DNA of 64,000 nucleotides from Bacteroidales bacterium (GTDB taxonomy: Bacteria > Bacteroidota > Bacteroidia > Bacteroidales > JAADJA01). The notes under the pieces are model-generated. The model was not told the DNA's origin. It searched no databases and saw only the letters and a program-made list of their open reading frames with translations. Position numbers and translations under genes: made by a program. The stretch lies in NCBI GenBank assembly GCA_016783885.1, contig JADHVR010000004.1, forward strand, positions 1 through 64,000, in the 5' to 3' direction. Of this stretch, positions 9,854-19,096 are shown piece by piece (position 1 is the first letter of the stretch; every line of letters begins with the position of its first letter).

Positions 9854-11116
9854 TTATTTTATCAATACCATTTTTCCTGAATAAATACTTTTTTTTCCAG
9901 CCAATGAGTAAAAAAATATTCCAGGTTTTAAATTATTGTTTTGAAAAAAATATTCACCTGTATTCTCAATTTTTTCATTCAAAATTGAATTACCTGATGA
10001 ATTTATTATAACAAGGTTTACATATTTATCTTTTTCTGAATTATTCCATTGAATAACTGTTTTATTAGTAAAAGGGTTCGGAGCATTTGATGTCTGTTCT
10101 GTTTCAGAAAATTCAACATTTTTCACATCAGTATAAACAGGTAGAACACTTCTATAAAAACCCAAACCTTCAGCGTAAATAAAATTATTCGGGTGTTGAA
10201 AAAGATAACTAATTGAAGTACCATTGCCACCATTAATGCCGCTGTTCAACGAGTTAAAACTCAGACCACCGTCTTCTGAATAAATAACACCACCATATCC
10301 GTCTGGCCCCAATCCTACAAATATTTTATAATCCCCGATAAATAAAATATCGTCAGGGGAAACCCAAGGATAATACAGCGCTGTCCACTGCTGGTTCATA
10401 AAGTTATACCTGTATAAACCTTCACTGTGAAAACCGGCGAACAAATCACCTTGCGGTTTAATAGCAAGAGAGAACACCTGGGTGTAATTACAAGGAGAAT
10501 CAAGCTCAGTCCAGGTTTCACCCAAATCGGTCGTAAAGGTTATACTACCTTGTCCGAAAATATTATGCGTTCCTGCCCAAACATGCCCTTCAGCCGAAAC
10601 TGCAAGGGCTTCAAGGTTTTCCTGCCCGTAATTTGTAAAAACATGAACTGTATCCCAGGTTTCACCGAAATCATCTGAACGGATTATCCCGTGCAAATTA
10701 TCAACTCCCCCTGCAAAAATATAACCATTCGATAATGAAAGTATATTAGTAATATTTCCTACAGGCCAATAAGTTTGATACCAGCTAACTCCATTATCAT
10801 TTGATTTAAATATTCCATTTTTTACACCGGTAACAATATTACCATTAATACAAACCTCAATTGAATAAACCGGTTTTTCATCCAATCCTAAATATTCCCA
10901 GGATTGTGCATTGTCTGTTGAACGGTAAATACCTCCTGGATAACTATAACCATTCATCCCGAGATAAATATCTCCTTCAGGGCTTATATCAATGCACCTG
11001 GAAAAAGTTGAATCAATTCCTGTTATAACCAATTCCCAGAAATCCTGTGAAAATGCCTGTAAAAACGTAACCTGAAGAATTAAGAACAAGAAATATTTAG
11101 TTATCTTTTTCATCAT
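9854..11116 (-). CDS. Secreted BNR/YCF48-like beta-propeller protein with T9SS sorting domain (paralog 1)
   Basis: Signal peptide, GIYRSTDNAQSW and IIRSDDFGETW repeats, C-term NAPNPFTNKTVIQW...GIFFYSL...GKMVLIK. Confidence 0.85.
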   Translation of the reverse strand: MMKKITKYFLFLILQVTFLQAFSQDFWELVITGIDSTFSRCIDISPEGDIYLGMNGYSYPGGIYRSTDNAQSWEYLGLDEKPVYSIEVCINGNIVTGVKNGIFKSNDNGVSWYQTYWPVGNITNILSLSNGYIFAGGVDNLHGIIRSDDFGETWDTVHVFTNYGQENLEALAVSAEGHVWAGTHNIFGQGSITFTTDLGETWTELDSPCNYTQVFSLAIKPQGDLFAGFHSEGLYRYNFMNQQWTALYYPWVSPDDILFIGDYKIFVGLGPDGYGGVIYSEDGGLSFNSLNSGINGGNGTSISYLFQHPNNFIYAEGLGFYRSVLPVYTDVKNVEFSETEQTSNAPNPFTNKTVIQWNNSEKDKYVNLVIINSSGNSILNEKIENTGEYFFQNNNLKPGIFFYSLAGKKSIYSGKMVLIK

Positions 11117-11132
11117 TATAAAAATTTAGAAG

Positions 11133-12404
11133 TTAGTTTACGCAAATCATTTTTCCAGTATATAAATTATTTCCCACTAAAATAGAATAATAATAAATTC
11201 CGGATTTTATGTTACCGGCGTGAAATATATAATTACCGTTGTTAATGATTTTTTCTTTCAAAATTATTTTACCGGATGCATTTACAATAGTAATGTTTAC
11301 GAATTTATCTTTTTCTGAAATACACCATCCAATTATTGTTTTATCTGTAAATGGATTTGGATAATTTAGAGACCGAATTGTTTCGGTTTCAACATTATCA
11401 TTTACATCAGTAAATACAGGTACTGTACTTTTGTAAAAGCCCCAGCCTAATGCAAAGATTAAATTATTCGGATGTCGAAAAAGATATCCAATTGAACCTC
11501 CATTACCTCCATTAATTCCACTGTTCAATGTTGTAAAATTCTGGCCTCCGTCTTCTGAATAAATTACTCCAGCACCACCATTTGGATCCTGGTAAAGTCC
11601 GACAAATATTTTATAATCCCCGATAAATAAGATATCATCGGGTGTAACCCATGGAAGATACAAAGCTGTCCATTGTTGTGTTGTGAAATTATAACGATAC
11701 AAACCCTGGCCATAAAATCCAGCAAACAAATCGCCCTGCGGATGAACTGCAAGTGAAAATATCCAGGGCCAGTAAGGTGAAAAATCCGGGATGCTTATTT
11801 CCGTCCATGTTTCTCCCAGGTCGATAGTAAACCAGATGCTTCCTTCACCGAACATGTTATAGGTACCTGCATATACATGACCTTCTGCTGAAACTGCCAG
11901 GGCTTTAAGGTTTTCCTGCCCGTAATTGGTAAAAACATGAACTGTATCCCAGGTTTCACCGAAATCATCTGAACGGATTATCCCGTGTAAATTATCAACC
12001 CCTCCAGCAAATACATATCCGTTTGAAAGTGATATTATGTTGGTCATATTCCCTGATGAATAATAGACCTCGTACCAGGTATTGCCGTTATCAGATGATT
12101 TGAAAATACCCGAAAATACTCCTGCAATAATATCCCCGTTCGAACAAACTTCCAATGCGTAAACAGGTTTTTCCGTTAATCCGAGATATTGCCATGTTTG
12201 GGCATTATCAGTTGAGCGATATATACCACCAGGATAACTAAAACCACGCATCCCAAGATAAATATCACCAATTGGACTTATATCCATACAACGATATGCG
12301 AATGAATCAGGTAAGATTATTTCTTCCCAAAAATCCTGTGAAAATGCTTGTAAAAACGTTACCTGAAGAATTGCAATCAAAAAAAATCGTGTTATCCGTT
12401 TCAT
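11133..12404 (-). CDS. Secreted BNR/YCF48-like beta-propeller protein with T9SS sorting domain (paralog 2)
   Basis: Tandem paralog of 9854-11116 with the same architecture. Confidence 0.85.
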   Translation of the reverse strand: MKRITRFFLIAILQVTFLQAFSQDFWEEIILPDSFAYRCMDISPIGDIYLGMRGFSYPGGIYRSTDNAQTWQYLGLTEKPVYALEVCSNGDIIAGVFSGIFKSSDNGNTWYEVYYSSGNMTNIISLSNGYVFAGGVDNLHGIIRSDDFGETWDTVHVFTNYGQENLKALAVSAEGHVYAGTYNMFGEGSIWFTIDLGETWTEISIPDFSPYWPWIFSLAVHPQGDLFAGFYGQGLYRYNFTTQQWTALYLPWVTPDDILFIGDYKIFVGLYQDPNGGAGVIYSEDGGQNFTTLNSGINGGNGGSIGYLFRHPNNLIFALGWGFYKSTVPVFTDVNDNVETETIRSLNYPNPFTDKTIIGWCISEKDKFVNITIVNASGKIILKEKIINNGNYIFHAGNIKSGIYYYSILVGNNLYTGKMICVN

Positions 12405-12499
12405 AATTTATTGTTTTAAAAAGTATTGATAAAATTACACTTTTTTTTCTAATTAAGGCGGTTTAAAAACTTTTATTTTCATGATAATGAATTTTGGGT

Positions 12500-12763
12500 T
12501 TAACCCGTAGAAAATAGGTTTGCATCGCCGAAAGCACAGGTACTTTGAACTCCATAATCACCCGGGATCAATTCAAATATCATTTCATAGTCAGTAATTG
12601 TAAGGGATGAAACCGGAGGGTCTGTAATATTCAACTCTCCATCCTCACAACTTGTGTAGTAAGTTCTTCCACCGTCATCACTTAGCATTTCACATTGCGA
12701 AAAAATGTTTTCGGAAACGAAAACAAAAATCATGACAAGAAAATAACAAACAAAATTTTTCAT
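12500..12763 (-). CDS. Small secreted hypothetical protein (87 aa)
   Basis: N-terminal signal peptide MKNFVCYFLVMIFVFVSENIFSQ; AGGAGG Shine-Dalgarno 8 nt upstream of ATG. Confidence 0.6.
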   Translation of the reverse strand: MKNFVCYFLVMIFVFVSENIFSQCEMLSDDGGRTYYTSCEDGELNITDPPVSSLTITDYEMIFELIPGDYGVQSTCAFGDANLFSTG

Positions 12764-12852
12764 AGTTTTGTCCTCCTTTTTTTAATTAATTATTAATTTA
12801 GTTAATTAAAGCCGCATTGCACCGGCCCTTATTAGGTGCTTTGCGGTTTTTT

Positions 12853-14106
12853 TTATTTTTTAATTATTTTTTGAGTAATCACTTTTTTATCAGAAAATAG
12901 CTTAATAATATAAACACCACTTTTTATTTGCCGACCGGCATTATTTATACCATTCCACATTATCTTATTATAACCTTTATTCATTATACCGGTATAAAGA
13001 TTTTTAATTACTGTTCCGTTAAGGTCATATATCTTGAGCAATAATTGTTTATCCTTCCAAATATCAACACCAATTGAAACTTTATGAGTAAACGGGTTTG
13101 GAGTTATTTGTAACTTAATTTTATTTTCTTTGTTTTGTTCCTCTTGCAAATCCGTTACCACCCATTCACCTGTGTATTTTAATAAAGTTCCGCTATCGCC
13201 TACTGCCCAACCGGTTTCTTTGCCCGAAAACTCAACATCATATAGATTATATGATGTTGGCGAAGGGTATTTCTGGTATGATACACCAAAGTCTGTTGAG
13301 TAAATTATCTCACCAATCTCACCAACTGCCCATATTGTTGAATCGTATTCATCCACATCGCCTTCGTATAAATCAAGGGTGTCGGGTGTTTGAGCAGGAT
13401 AAAATGGGTAGAAATCTCCTGGATAATAGTTGAAATATGCTGTACCATTTTCACCTACAGTCCAAGTATTATATATCCAGGCAAAAGGTTTGTCTTTTCT
13501 GATAATGCCATATTGTACGCATTCAAAAACAGCTACCCATTCCCAGGTACAACCGAAATCATCTGTACATACCATTTGATAGGGGGTCAAGAAACAAGCC
13601 CTGAACCCATCATAAGGATCCCAATAAGTTATATCATAATACATATTAGAAGGAGTTAATCCAATCCATTCGGCTCCATTTGATGTTCCCGTAACTGCTG
13701 AATCGCCAACACTAAATCCATAAATTAGTCCATTAAAATTTGTTAGTTCAATTGAAACAAACCTTCTGTCGTTAATCTGTGATTCTTGTATTTCCCAAAC
13801 TTGTCCACCGTTATTAGTATGTATAATCGTACCGCTATCGCCACAAGACCATCCCTGCAATGCATTAAGGAAAAAAACATCATACAGGTTCACTGTAACC
13901 GGGGTTGGCTGTTGATTCCAGTTATATCCATCGGTTGTATGTAACATCAAGCCGTTTTCCCCACAAATCCAGCCGGTTAAAGAATCGGTAAAAGAGAGTC
14001 CGTAAAGGTTGTTGTTAGTCTCTATTGCTTGTGTTTGCCATTTCCCGTTTTGAGCTTGTAAAAGAGATATGACTAACAATAACGGAATAAAAATCAGGTT
14101 TTTCAT
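12853..14106 (-). CDS. Secreted YCF48/BNR-like protein with T9SS sorting domain
   Basis: TDSLTGWICGENGLMLHTTDG, ALQGWSCGDSGTIIHTNNGG repeats; C-term ITPNPFTHKVSI...SGVYIIKLFSDKKVITQKIIKK. Confidence 0.85.
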   Translation of the reverse strand: MKNLIFIPLLLVISLLQAQNGKWQTQAIETNNNLYGLSFTDSLTGWICGENGLMLHTTDGYNWNQQPTPVTVNLYDVFFLNALQGWSCGDSGTIIHTNNGGQVWEIQESQINDRRFVSIELTNFNGLIYGFSVGDSAVTGTSNGAEWIGLTPSNMYYDITYWDPYDGFRACFLTPYQMVCTDDFGCTWEWVAVFECVQYGIIRKDKPFAWIYNTWTVGENGTAYFNYYPGDFYPFYPAQTPDTLDLYEGDVDEYDSTIWAVGEIGEIIYSTDFGVSYQKYPSPTSYNLYDVEFSGKETGWAVGDSGTLLKYTGEWVVTDLQEEQNKENKIKLQITPNPFTHKVSIGVDIWKDKQLLLKIYDLNGTVIKNLYTGIMNKGYNKIMWNGINNAGRQIKSGVYIIKLFSDKKVITQKIIKK

Positions 14107-14281
14107 TTTTGTTTATTTTATTAAAAAGGTAAAATTATGTAGAAATTTATAAAAAAATGTAGTTAAAATGATACACGCTGAAAAAAATTTGTAGCTAAAT
14201 TGCTACAAACCTTTGAAAAACCCTGTAAAATAAGGCATTACTTCAAAGAATAATAATTATAAAAGTTGCAATTTATATTGG

Positions 14282-14716
14282 TTATAAATTAGTCATTTTG
14301 TTTTCTAAAGCCCATTTAAACAAGCCAATATCATTTTCTACCCCAGCTTTCTGCATCAGTCTTGCACGATAGGTATTTACGGTGGATTTAGAAATATTAA
14401 GTTTTTTTGCAATATCATTATTACTAAATTCCATACAAATAAATTTTAAGACTTCTTTTTCCCTTGTTGAAAGTTTTGGCTTATCTAAAGTTGTTACTTT
14501 GATTTTATAATGTATTTCAAACCAGGTGCCACCTTCATTTACTGTTTTTATGGCGTTTATTAAATCCTGCTTACTGCAATCCTTTAATAAATAACCGTCA
14601 GCTCCCAATTCCATACATTTTTTAATCAACCCTCTTTCCCCAAATTGAGATAATATGATACACTTAACTTCAGGAAACTTCTTTTTGATTATTTTTAGAG
14701 TGTCTATCCCAACCAT
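14282..14716 (-). pseudogene. Truncated LuxR/NarL-type response regulator (N-terminal half of receiver missing)
   Basis: Begins at GIDTLKIIKKKFPEVK, equivalent to mid-receiver of the intact paralog 16651-17265; HTH LSTREKEVLKFI...NISKSTVNTYRARLM intact. Confidence 0.75.
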
Positions 14717-15623
14717 TCCATGTTAAAAGAGAACATCCGGATAAACCTAGATTACTCCATCCACCCGACCTAGGAATAAAATAATTTTCATGACTTCCAC
14801 CTCCTCCGGCATGGAAATTATTACCTCCATAAAGACTATGTGCATACTCATGGCGTAATGTATTAATAGGCATAGAATTACCATTTGATCCATTAATACT
14901 AACACCACTAATAGGGTACCCAACAATATTTGCATTATTATATACAGTGTATGTTCCGCCAGTCCCCTGTAAATAAAAATGATTTCTCCAGATGATCATT
15001 AAATGATCTATCCTGCTTGGATTATCTGTGCTTGGTGTTATTTTTGGTTTTCCGCTAGGATTTGTTGGACTCCCAGACACGTGTGTCCAGTTGTCAAAAT
15101 ATGAAACATTATTTAGCCCATGTCCAGTAACAAAATTACCTGCCATTTGAGAATTAATCTCACTAATTAATGCAGAAAAATCAAAATTGCTTAATAGTTG
15201 ACTTCGTAGAACTTTAAATACACCACCATTATTTGGTGCGAGTAAGTGATCGCCAAGTACATTATATTCACCTAATGAAGCCTCCAGGTAATACCGTGTC
15301 AAAAGCCCTTGCGGGGTTCCTGAAGGAACGTTCACATCGAGAATCTGATCTGCCCAGTTTGGTAAGGAATGAGGCATCCAGTCATCATTATTTGTTGCGG
15401 GATCCGGATCTGTTCCGGTGTCATATTCAATTTCAGCAAAAACTATCAAAATCCTAAGTGTACCATTTACTGGCAAATACCACCCATAGGTGCTTGAATA
15501 AGGATCGCTTTCATCGGGAGGATATACTATAGTATCATTATTTAGTACATCCTGGCTTATTATAGGACTTATCGCATTTAGATAAATAATTACAATGCTA
15601 ATCACTCTTAATAAATTTTTCAT
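14670..15623 (-). pseudogene. Truncated secreted metallopeptidase (M6-like), C-terminus fused out of frame into the response-regulator sequence
   Basis: Signal peptide, LRHEYAHSLYGG zinc-binding HExxH-type motif; ends ..LLTWNGWDRHSKNNQKEVS, where the tail is read from another frame of the regulator; no sorting domain. Confidence 0.72.
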
Positions 15624-16440
15624 AATAATATTGATTTTTAGAATAAATAAGTTTTAAAATATAAATTCCATTCTTTAAAAATGAGATATCGATAGAATAG
15701 CTATTTTCTAATATATTAGCTTTATATAAAGTTTCACCTGAAATATTCAAAATTCGGATTTGCCTGATTTCATTATTACTTTCGATTTTCAGGAAATTAT
15801 TTGAAGGATTAGGATAAATATTGAACAATAAACTGTTGCTAACTTCTAATTTAACATTTGTCTGTGGTTCCTGATGCATATAAACATTGATAGGAAAATG
15901 TATCCAGGGTTGCCAGAACCATGGATCGGTTATTGATGGATCCGGCGACATTACAGTATCTATTAAAGTCATATCGAAGTCCTGATTGTTTGGATTATTA
16001 TTTATCCAGAAAAAATAGTCACTGTATAACCGGGCATAATTAACCCATCCCACTGGTTCTGGTGGAAGAAAATCTGCGTGGAACAGTGAAGAATCCCAAC
16101 TAAGTTTTAGTGGAAGTGCATAGTTTATTGCAAATAATTGTTTTTCAAAATATTCATTATATGGAATTGCAAAAACCTTGCTTGTATCAAGATTTGGATA
16201 GACTCCAAGTAAGGTAAATACATTAAATTCATCTTGATTAATAATTGCCTGTCCTTCACCCAGAGCTGTATCAATACCGAATATTGTAGCTGTTTCATCC
16301 CAAATAAACCACATAGTATCTTTGGCACCGGTACCATCTTCAAAAGCAATATGGAATTTCCACTGGGGTTGTGAGTATAATGTTGCATTTCCGAAGGCTA
16401 TGGTTAACAATGCTGCAAGAAATAATTTTTTTGCTTTCAT
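15598..16440 (-). CDS. Secreted protein with T9SS type A sorting domain
   Basis: Signal peptide; C-term NIYPNPSNNFLKIESN...GIYILKLIYSKNQYYYEKFIK. Confidence 0.75.
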   Translation of the reverse strand: MKAKKLFLAALLTIAFGNATLYSQPQWKFHIAFEDGTGAKDTMWFIWDETATIFGIDTALGEGQAIINQDEFNVFTLLGVYPNLDTSKVFAIPYNEYFEKQLFAINYALPLKLSWDSSLFHADFLPPEPVGWVNYARLYSDYFFWINNNPNNQDFDMTLIDTVMSPDPSITDPWFWQPWIHFPINVYMHQEPQTNVKLEVSNSLLFNIYPNPSNNFLKIESNNEIRQIRILNISGETLYKANILENSYSIDISFLKNGIYILKLIYSKNQYYYEKFIKSD

Positions 16441-16591
16441 GATATTAGTTTTTTATTTCCTGTAAATGTACGAAGATTATTTTTCTCTCCTGTCAGGGAG
16501 GCACTAATTTTATAGGTTTCACAGCGCAAATCATTTCTAACATTTTTAGAGTTATTATTTGCCTGCAAAGATAAGTTAGATGAAATCATTT

Positions 16592-16648
16592 TTTGTCATC
16601 AAAATGATGACAAACTGAAATTTATTTTGTCATCATTTTGATGACAAA
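16592..16648. promoter_or_regulatory. Pair of perfect palindromes TTTGTCATCA-NNN-TGATGACAAA
   Basis: Copies at 16592-16614 (AAA centre) and 16626-16648 (TTT centre), centres 34 bp apart. Confidence 0.6.
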
Positions 16649-16650
16649 TA

Positions 16651-17265
16651 CTATATCAAATTATTGTCGTTCGCCCATTGAACCAAACCTGCAAGAGTAT
16701 TGTTTCCGGATTTTATCAATAAACGGTTACGGTATGTTCTTACAGTGTTTATGCTTAAGTTTAAACGATTTGCAATTTCTTTGCAAGGTTTATCACCAGC
16801 TATTAAAGTCAGTATTTCATATTCCCTGTTTGAAAGAATATCTGGCTTGAAATGTTTATGCAATTTATTTCTATTGAAATTGTAGGAATTGAAGTATGTA
16901 CCTCCTTTGAATACGGCAATAATTGCATCCTTTAATATAGATGTTCCACAATCCTTTAATAAAAATCCTTCAGCACCTAAATCAATACAGTTTTTTATAA
17001 ACCGTCTTTCTCCAAACTGAGTAAGTACAATAACTTTAACATGCCTGAATTTCTTTTTCACAATCTTTAAGGTCTCAATTCCGTCTAGTTCAGGCATCAT
17101 AATGTCGAGTAAAATGATGTCAGGAAGATTAGTGCTAAGCAATTTTAACAAATCCTTACCATTCATTGCCTCACCAATTATTTTTATTTCCGTAGAATCA
17201 CTTAAAGCTGTTCTGATTCCGTCAAGCATTAGTGGGTGGTCGTCAACAATAATTACTTTGATCAT
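16651..17265 (-). CDS. LuxR/NarL-family response regulator
   Basis: MIKVIIVDDHPLMLDGIRTAL...DIILLDIMMPELDG receiver plus C-terminal HTH. Confidence 0.93.
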   Translation of the reverse strand: MIKVIIVDDHPLMLDGIRTALSDSTEIKIIGEAMNGKDLLKLLSTNLPDIILLDIMMPELDGIETLKIVKKKFRHVKVIVLTQFGERRFIKNCIDLGAEGFLLKDCGTSILKDAIIAVFKGGTYFNSYNFNRNKLHKHFKPDILSNREYEILTLIAGDKPCKEIANRLNLSINTVRTYRNRLLIKSGNNTLAGLVQWANDNNLI

Positions 17266-17323
17266 TTTTATTCGGTTTTGGTTTTTTGTTTATCACATTG
17301 TCTTGGTCTTCTCTTTTTTTTGA

Positions 17324-17430
17324 GCGTTAGTCCCAATTTAAGCTCTTTTGGTTTTTCATCGTTCAGCCTGTGCTTCGCCAAAAAACCGAAAGTGCTTAAA
17401 TGTGCGGTGGCCTTCGCCTTGTTGCTAACT
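17324..17430. repeat. Long imperfect inverted repeat/hairpin
   Basis: Arms AATTTAAGCTCTTTTGGTTTTT (17335-17356) and AAAAAACCGAAAGTGCTTAAAT (17380-17401), flanked by GTTAG/CTAAC. Confidence 0.6.
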
Positions 17431-18061
17431 ACTGGATAACCACCACCCTATGCCTCTTATTTCCACTTTGGGCATAGTTGCCTGCTAAATTATGTGTTTG
17501 AAAAATAAAGAGATATAAGTTTTGGTTTCCTGTTGTCATTTTGTTAATGGTGTTTATATGATTGCTAAAGTACATATTTTTTTTATAATACAAAGATAAT
17601 TTTATGAATTTATCATATCGCCAGGCGAAGTAACCCTGAAGTTTAATGCCGGTGTGAAATAGTTTTGTAAAATTAAGAGCCAGGAACCAGGAAAAAAGTT
17701 TTCCCCTTTGGAGGAACGAAAATGGGGTCAATAGAAAATCCAGCAAATACGGGAATAGTCAATAATTAGAGACTGTCTTTAAACTATTGAAGTTATAAAA
17801 ATCAAAAAAATTAATACCAAAATTCCCCATTGTAGGGGGGAAACAGGGGGGTTAAAATGAGCAATATATTTATTTTTTTGATTTTTGCCGACTTTATGGA
17901 CAAACACTAATTAGAGAGTGTGTTGACTGAGAATTATATCACAATTCCCTGAAAATTTAGATTCTTTCCAAATTAAGAAAATTAGCAAAAACATCTCTAT
18001 CTTTTAAAATGTTTATATTTTTGCCACTGTTAATTAATTAACATTACAAAAAGTTATAACC

Positions 18062-19039
18062 GTGAACGACGTAGTAATATTTGCTGTAGCTTCACTTGGT
18101 GCAATAGGTCTGATAGCAGCAGTGATCCTTTATTTTGTTGCCCGGAAATTCAAAGTATATGAAGATCCGAAGATTGATGAAGTTGAAGAATCGTTACCAT
18201 CAGCCAACTGTGGTGGATGTGGTTTTGCCGGTTGCCGGGCTTTTGCCGAAGCAGCCGTAAACCAGGGTAATCAGAAAGGTAATCTTGAAGGACTGAATTG
18301 TCCGGTTGGCGGTAATGATGTTATGGCTGAAGTGGCTAAAATCCTCGGATTAGAGGTCGAAGAACAAGAACCATTAATAGCCGTTGTCAGGTGCAATGGT
18401 TCTTTTACAAATTCACCAAAAAAAGTCGCTTACGAAGGTGCCAATAGTTGTGCTTTTGCGCATAGCCTTTTCGGCGGAGAAGGTGGCTGCCCGTTTGGTT
18501 GCTTAGGACTCAGGGACTGTGTGGTTGTATGTAACTTCGATGCTATTCACATGAATCCCGAAACCGGTTTGCCTGAAGTAAATGATAAATGTGTAGCCTG
18601 TGGTGCATGTGTGGAAGCTTGTCCGAGAGACATTATTGAATTACGACCTAAGGGTAAAAAAGGCAGAAGGATATTTGTTAGTTGCATGAACGAAGAAAAA
18701 GGTGGCATAGCAAGGAAAAATTGCAAAGTAGCTTGTATAGGATGCGGTAAGTGCGAAAAAGTATGTGAATTTGATGCCATTACTATTAAAAACAATCTTT
18801 CTTACATCGATCCTGCAAAGTGCAGGCTTTGCAGAAAGTGCGTAGAGGTTTGTCCCACAAATGCAATCTGGGAGCTTAACTTTCCGCCAAGAAAACCGAA
18901 ACCGATTAAACCGGCTGAATCTGAAAAACCCACAGAAAAAAAGGAGACTGTTACAAAAGAAACGGTTCTTGATGCTAAAGCAAAAGATAAAGATAACAGA
19001 CCGGAAAAACCCGGAACCGGAGAGGAGAGTGGTGAATAG
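18062..19039 (+). CDS. rnfB: Rnf complex subunit RnfB (GTG start)
   Basis: N-terminal TM, SANCGGCGFAGCRAFAEA, multiple 4Fe-4S motifs. Confidence 0.95.
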   Translation: MNDVVIFAVASLGAIGLIAAVILYFVARKFKVYEDPKIDEVEESLPSANCGGCGFAGCRAFAEAAVNQGNQKGNLEGLNCPVGGNDVMAEVAKILGLEVEEQEPLIAVVRCNGSFTNSPKKVAYEGANSCAFAHSLFGGEGGCPFGCLGLRDCVVVCNFDAIHMNPETGLPEVNDKCVACGACVEACPRDIIELRPKGKKGRRIFVSCMNEEKGGIARKNCKVACIGCGKCEKVCEFDAITIKNNLSYIDPAKCRLCRKCVEVCPTNAIWELNFPPRKPKPIKPAESEKPTEKKETVTKETVLDAKAKDKDNRPEKPGTGEESGE

Positions 19040-19046
19040 TGAATAG

Positions 19047-19095
19047 TAATGTTGACTTGAAATCTAAAATCTAAAATCTAAAATCGTAAATATTA
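19047..19095 (+). repeat. Heptameric tandem array (AATCTAA)3-AATCGTA-AATATTA between rnfB and rnfC
   Basis: 7-bp phase holds from 19061 to the rnfC ATG at 19097; short GTGAATA direct repeat upstream at the rnfB stop. Confidence 0.75.
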
Positions 19096-19096
19096 A

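Noticed and set aside
17324-17430. Integron attC site
   Set aside because: The outer motifs are GTTAG...CTAAC, opposite in order to canonical attC (TAAC...GTTA), and no integrase or cassette array is present; kept only as a hairpin element.
17429-17746. 105-aa minus-strand ORF
   Set aside because: No signal peptide, no recognisable domain, low-complexity composition and overlap with intergenic repeats; not supported as coding.
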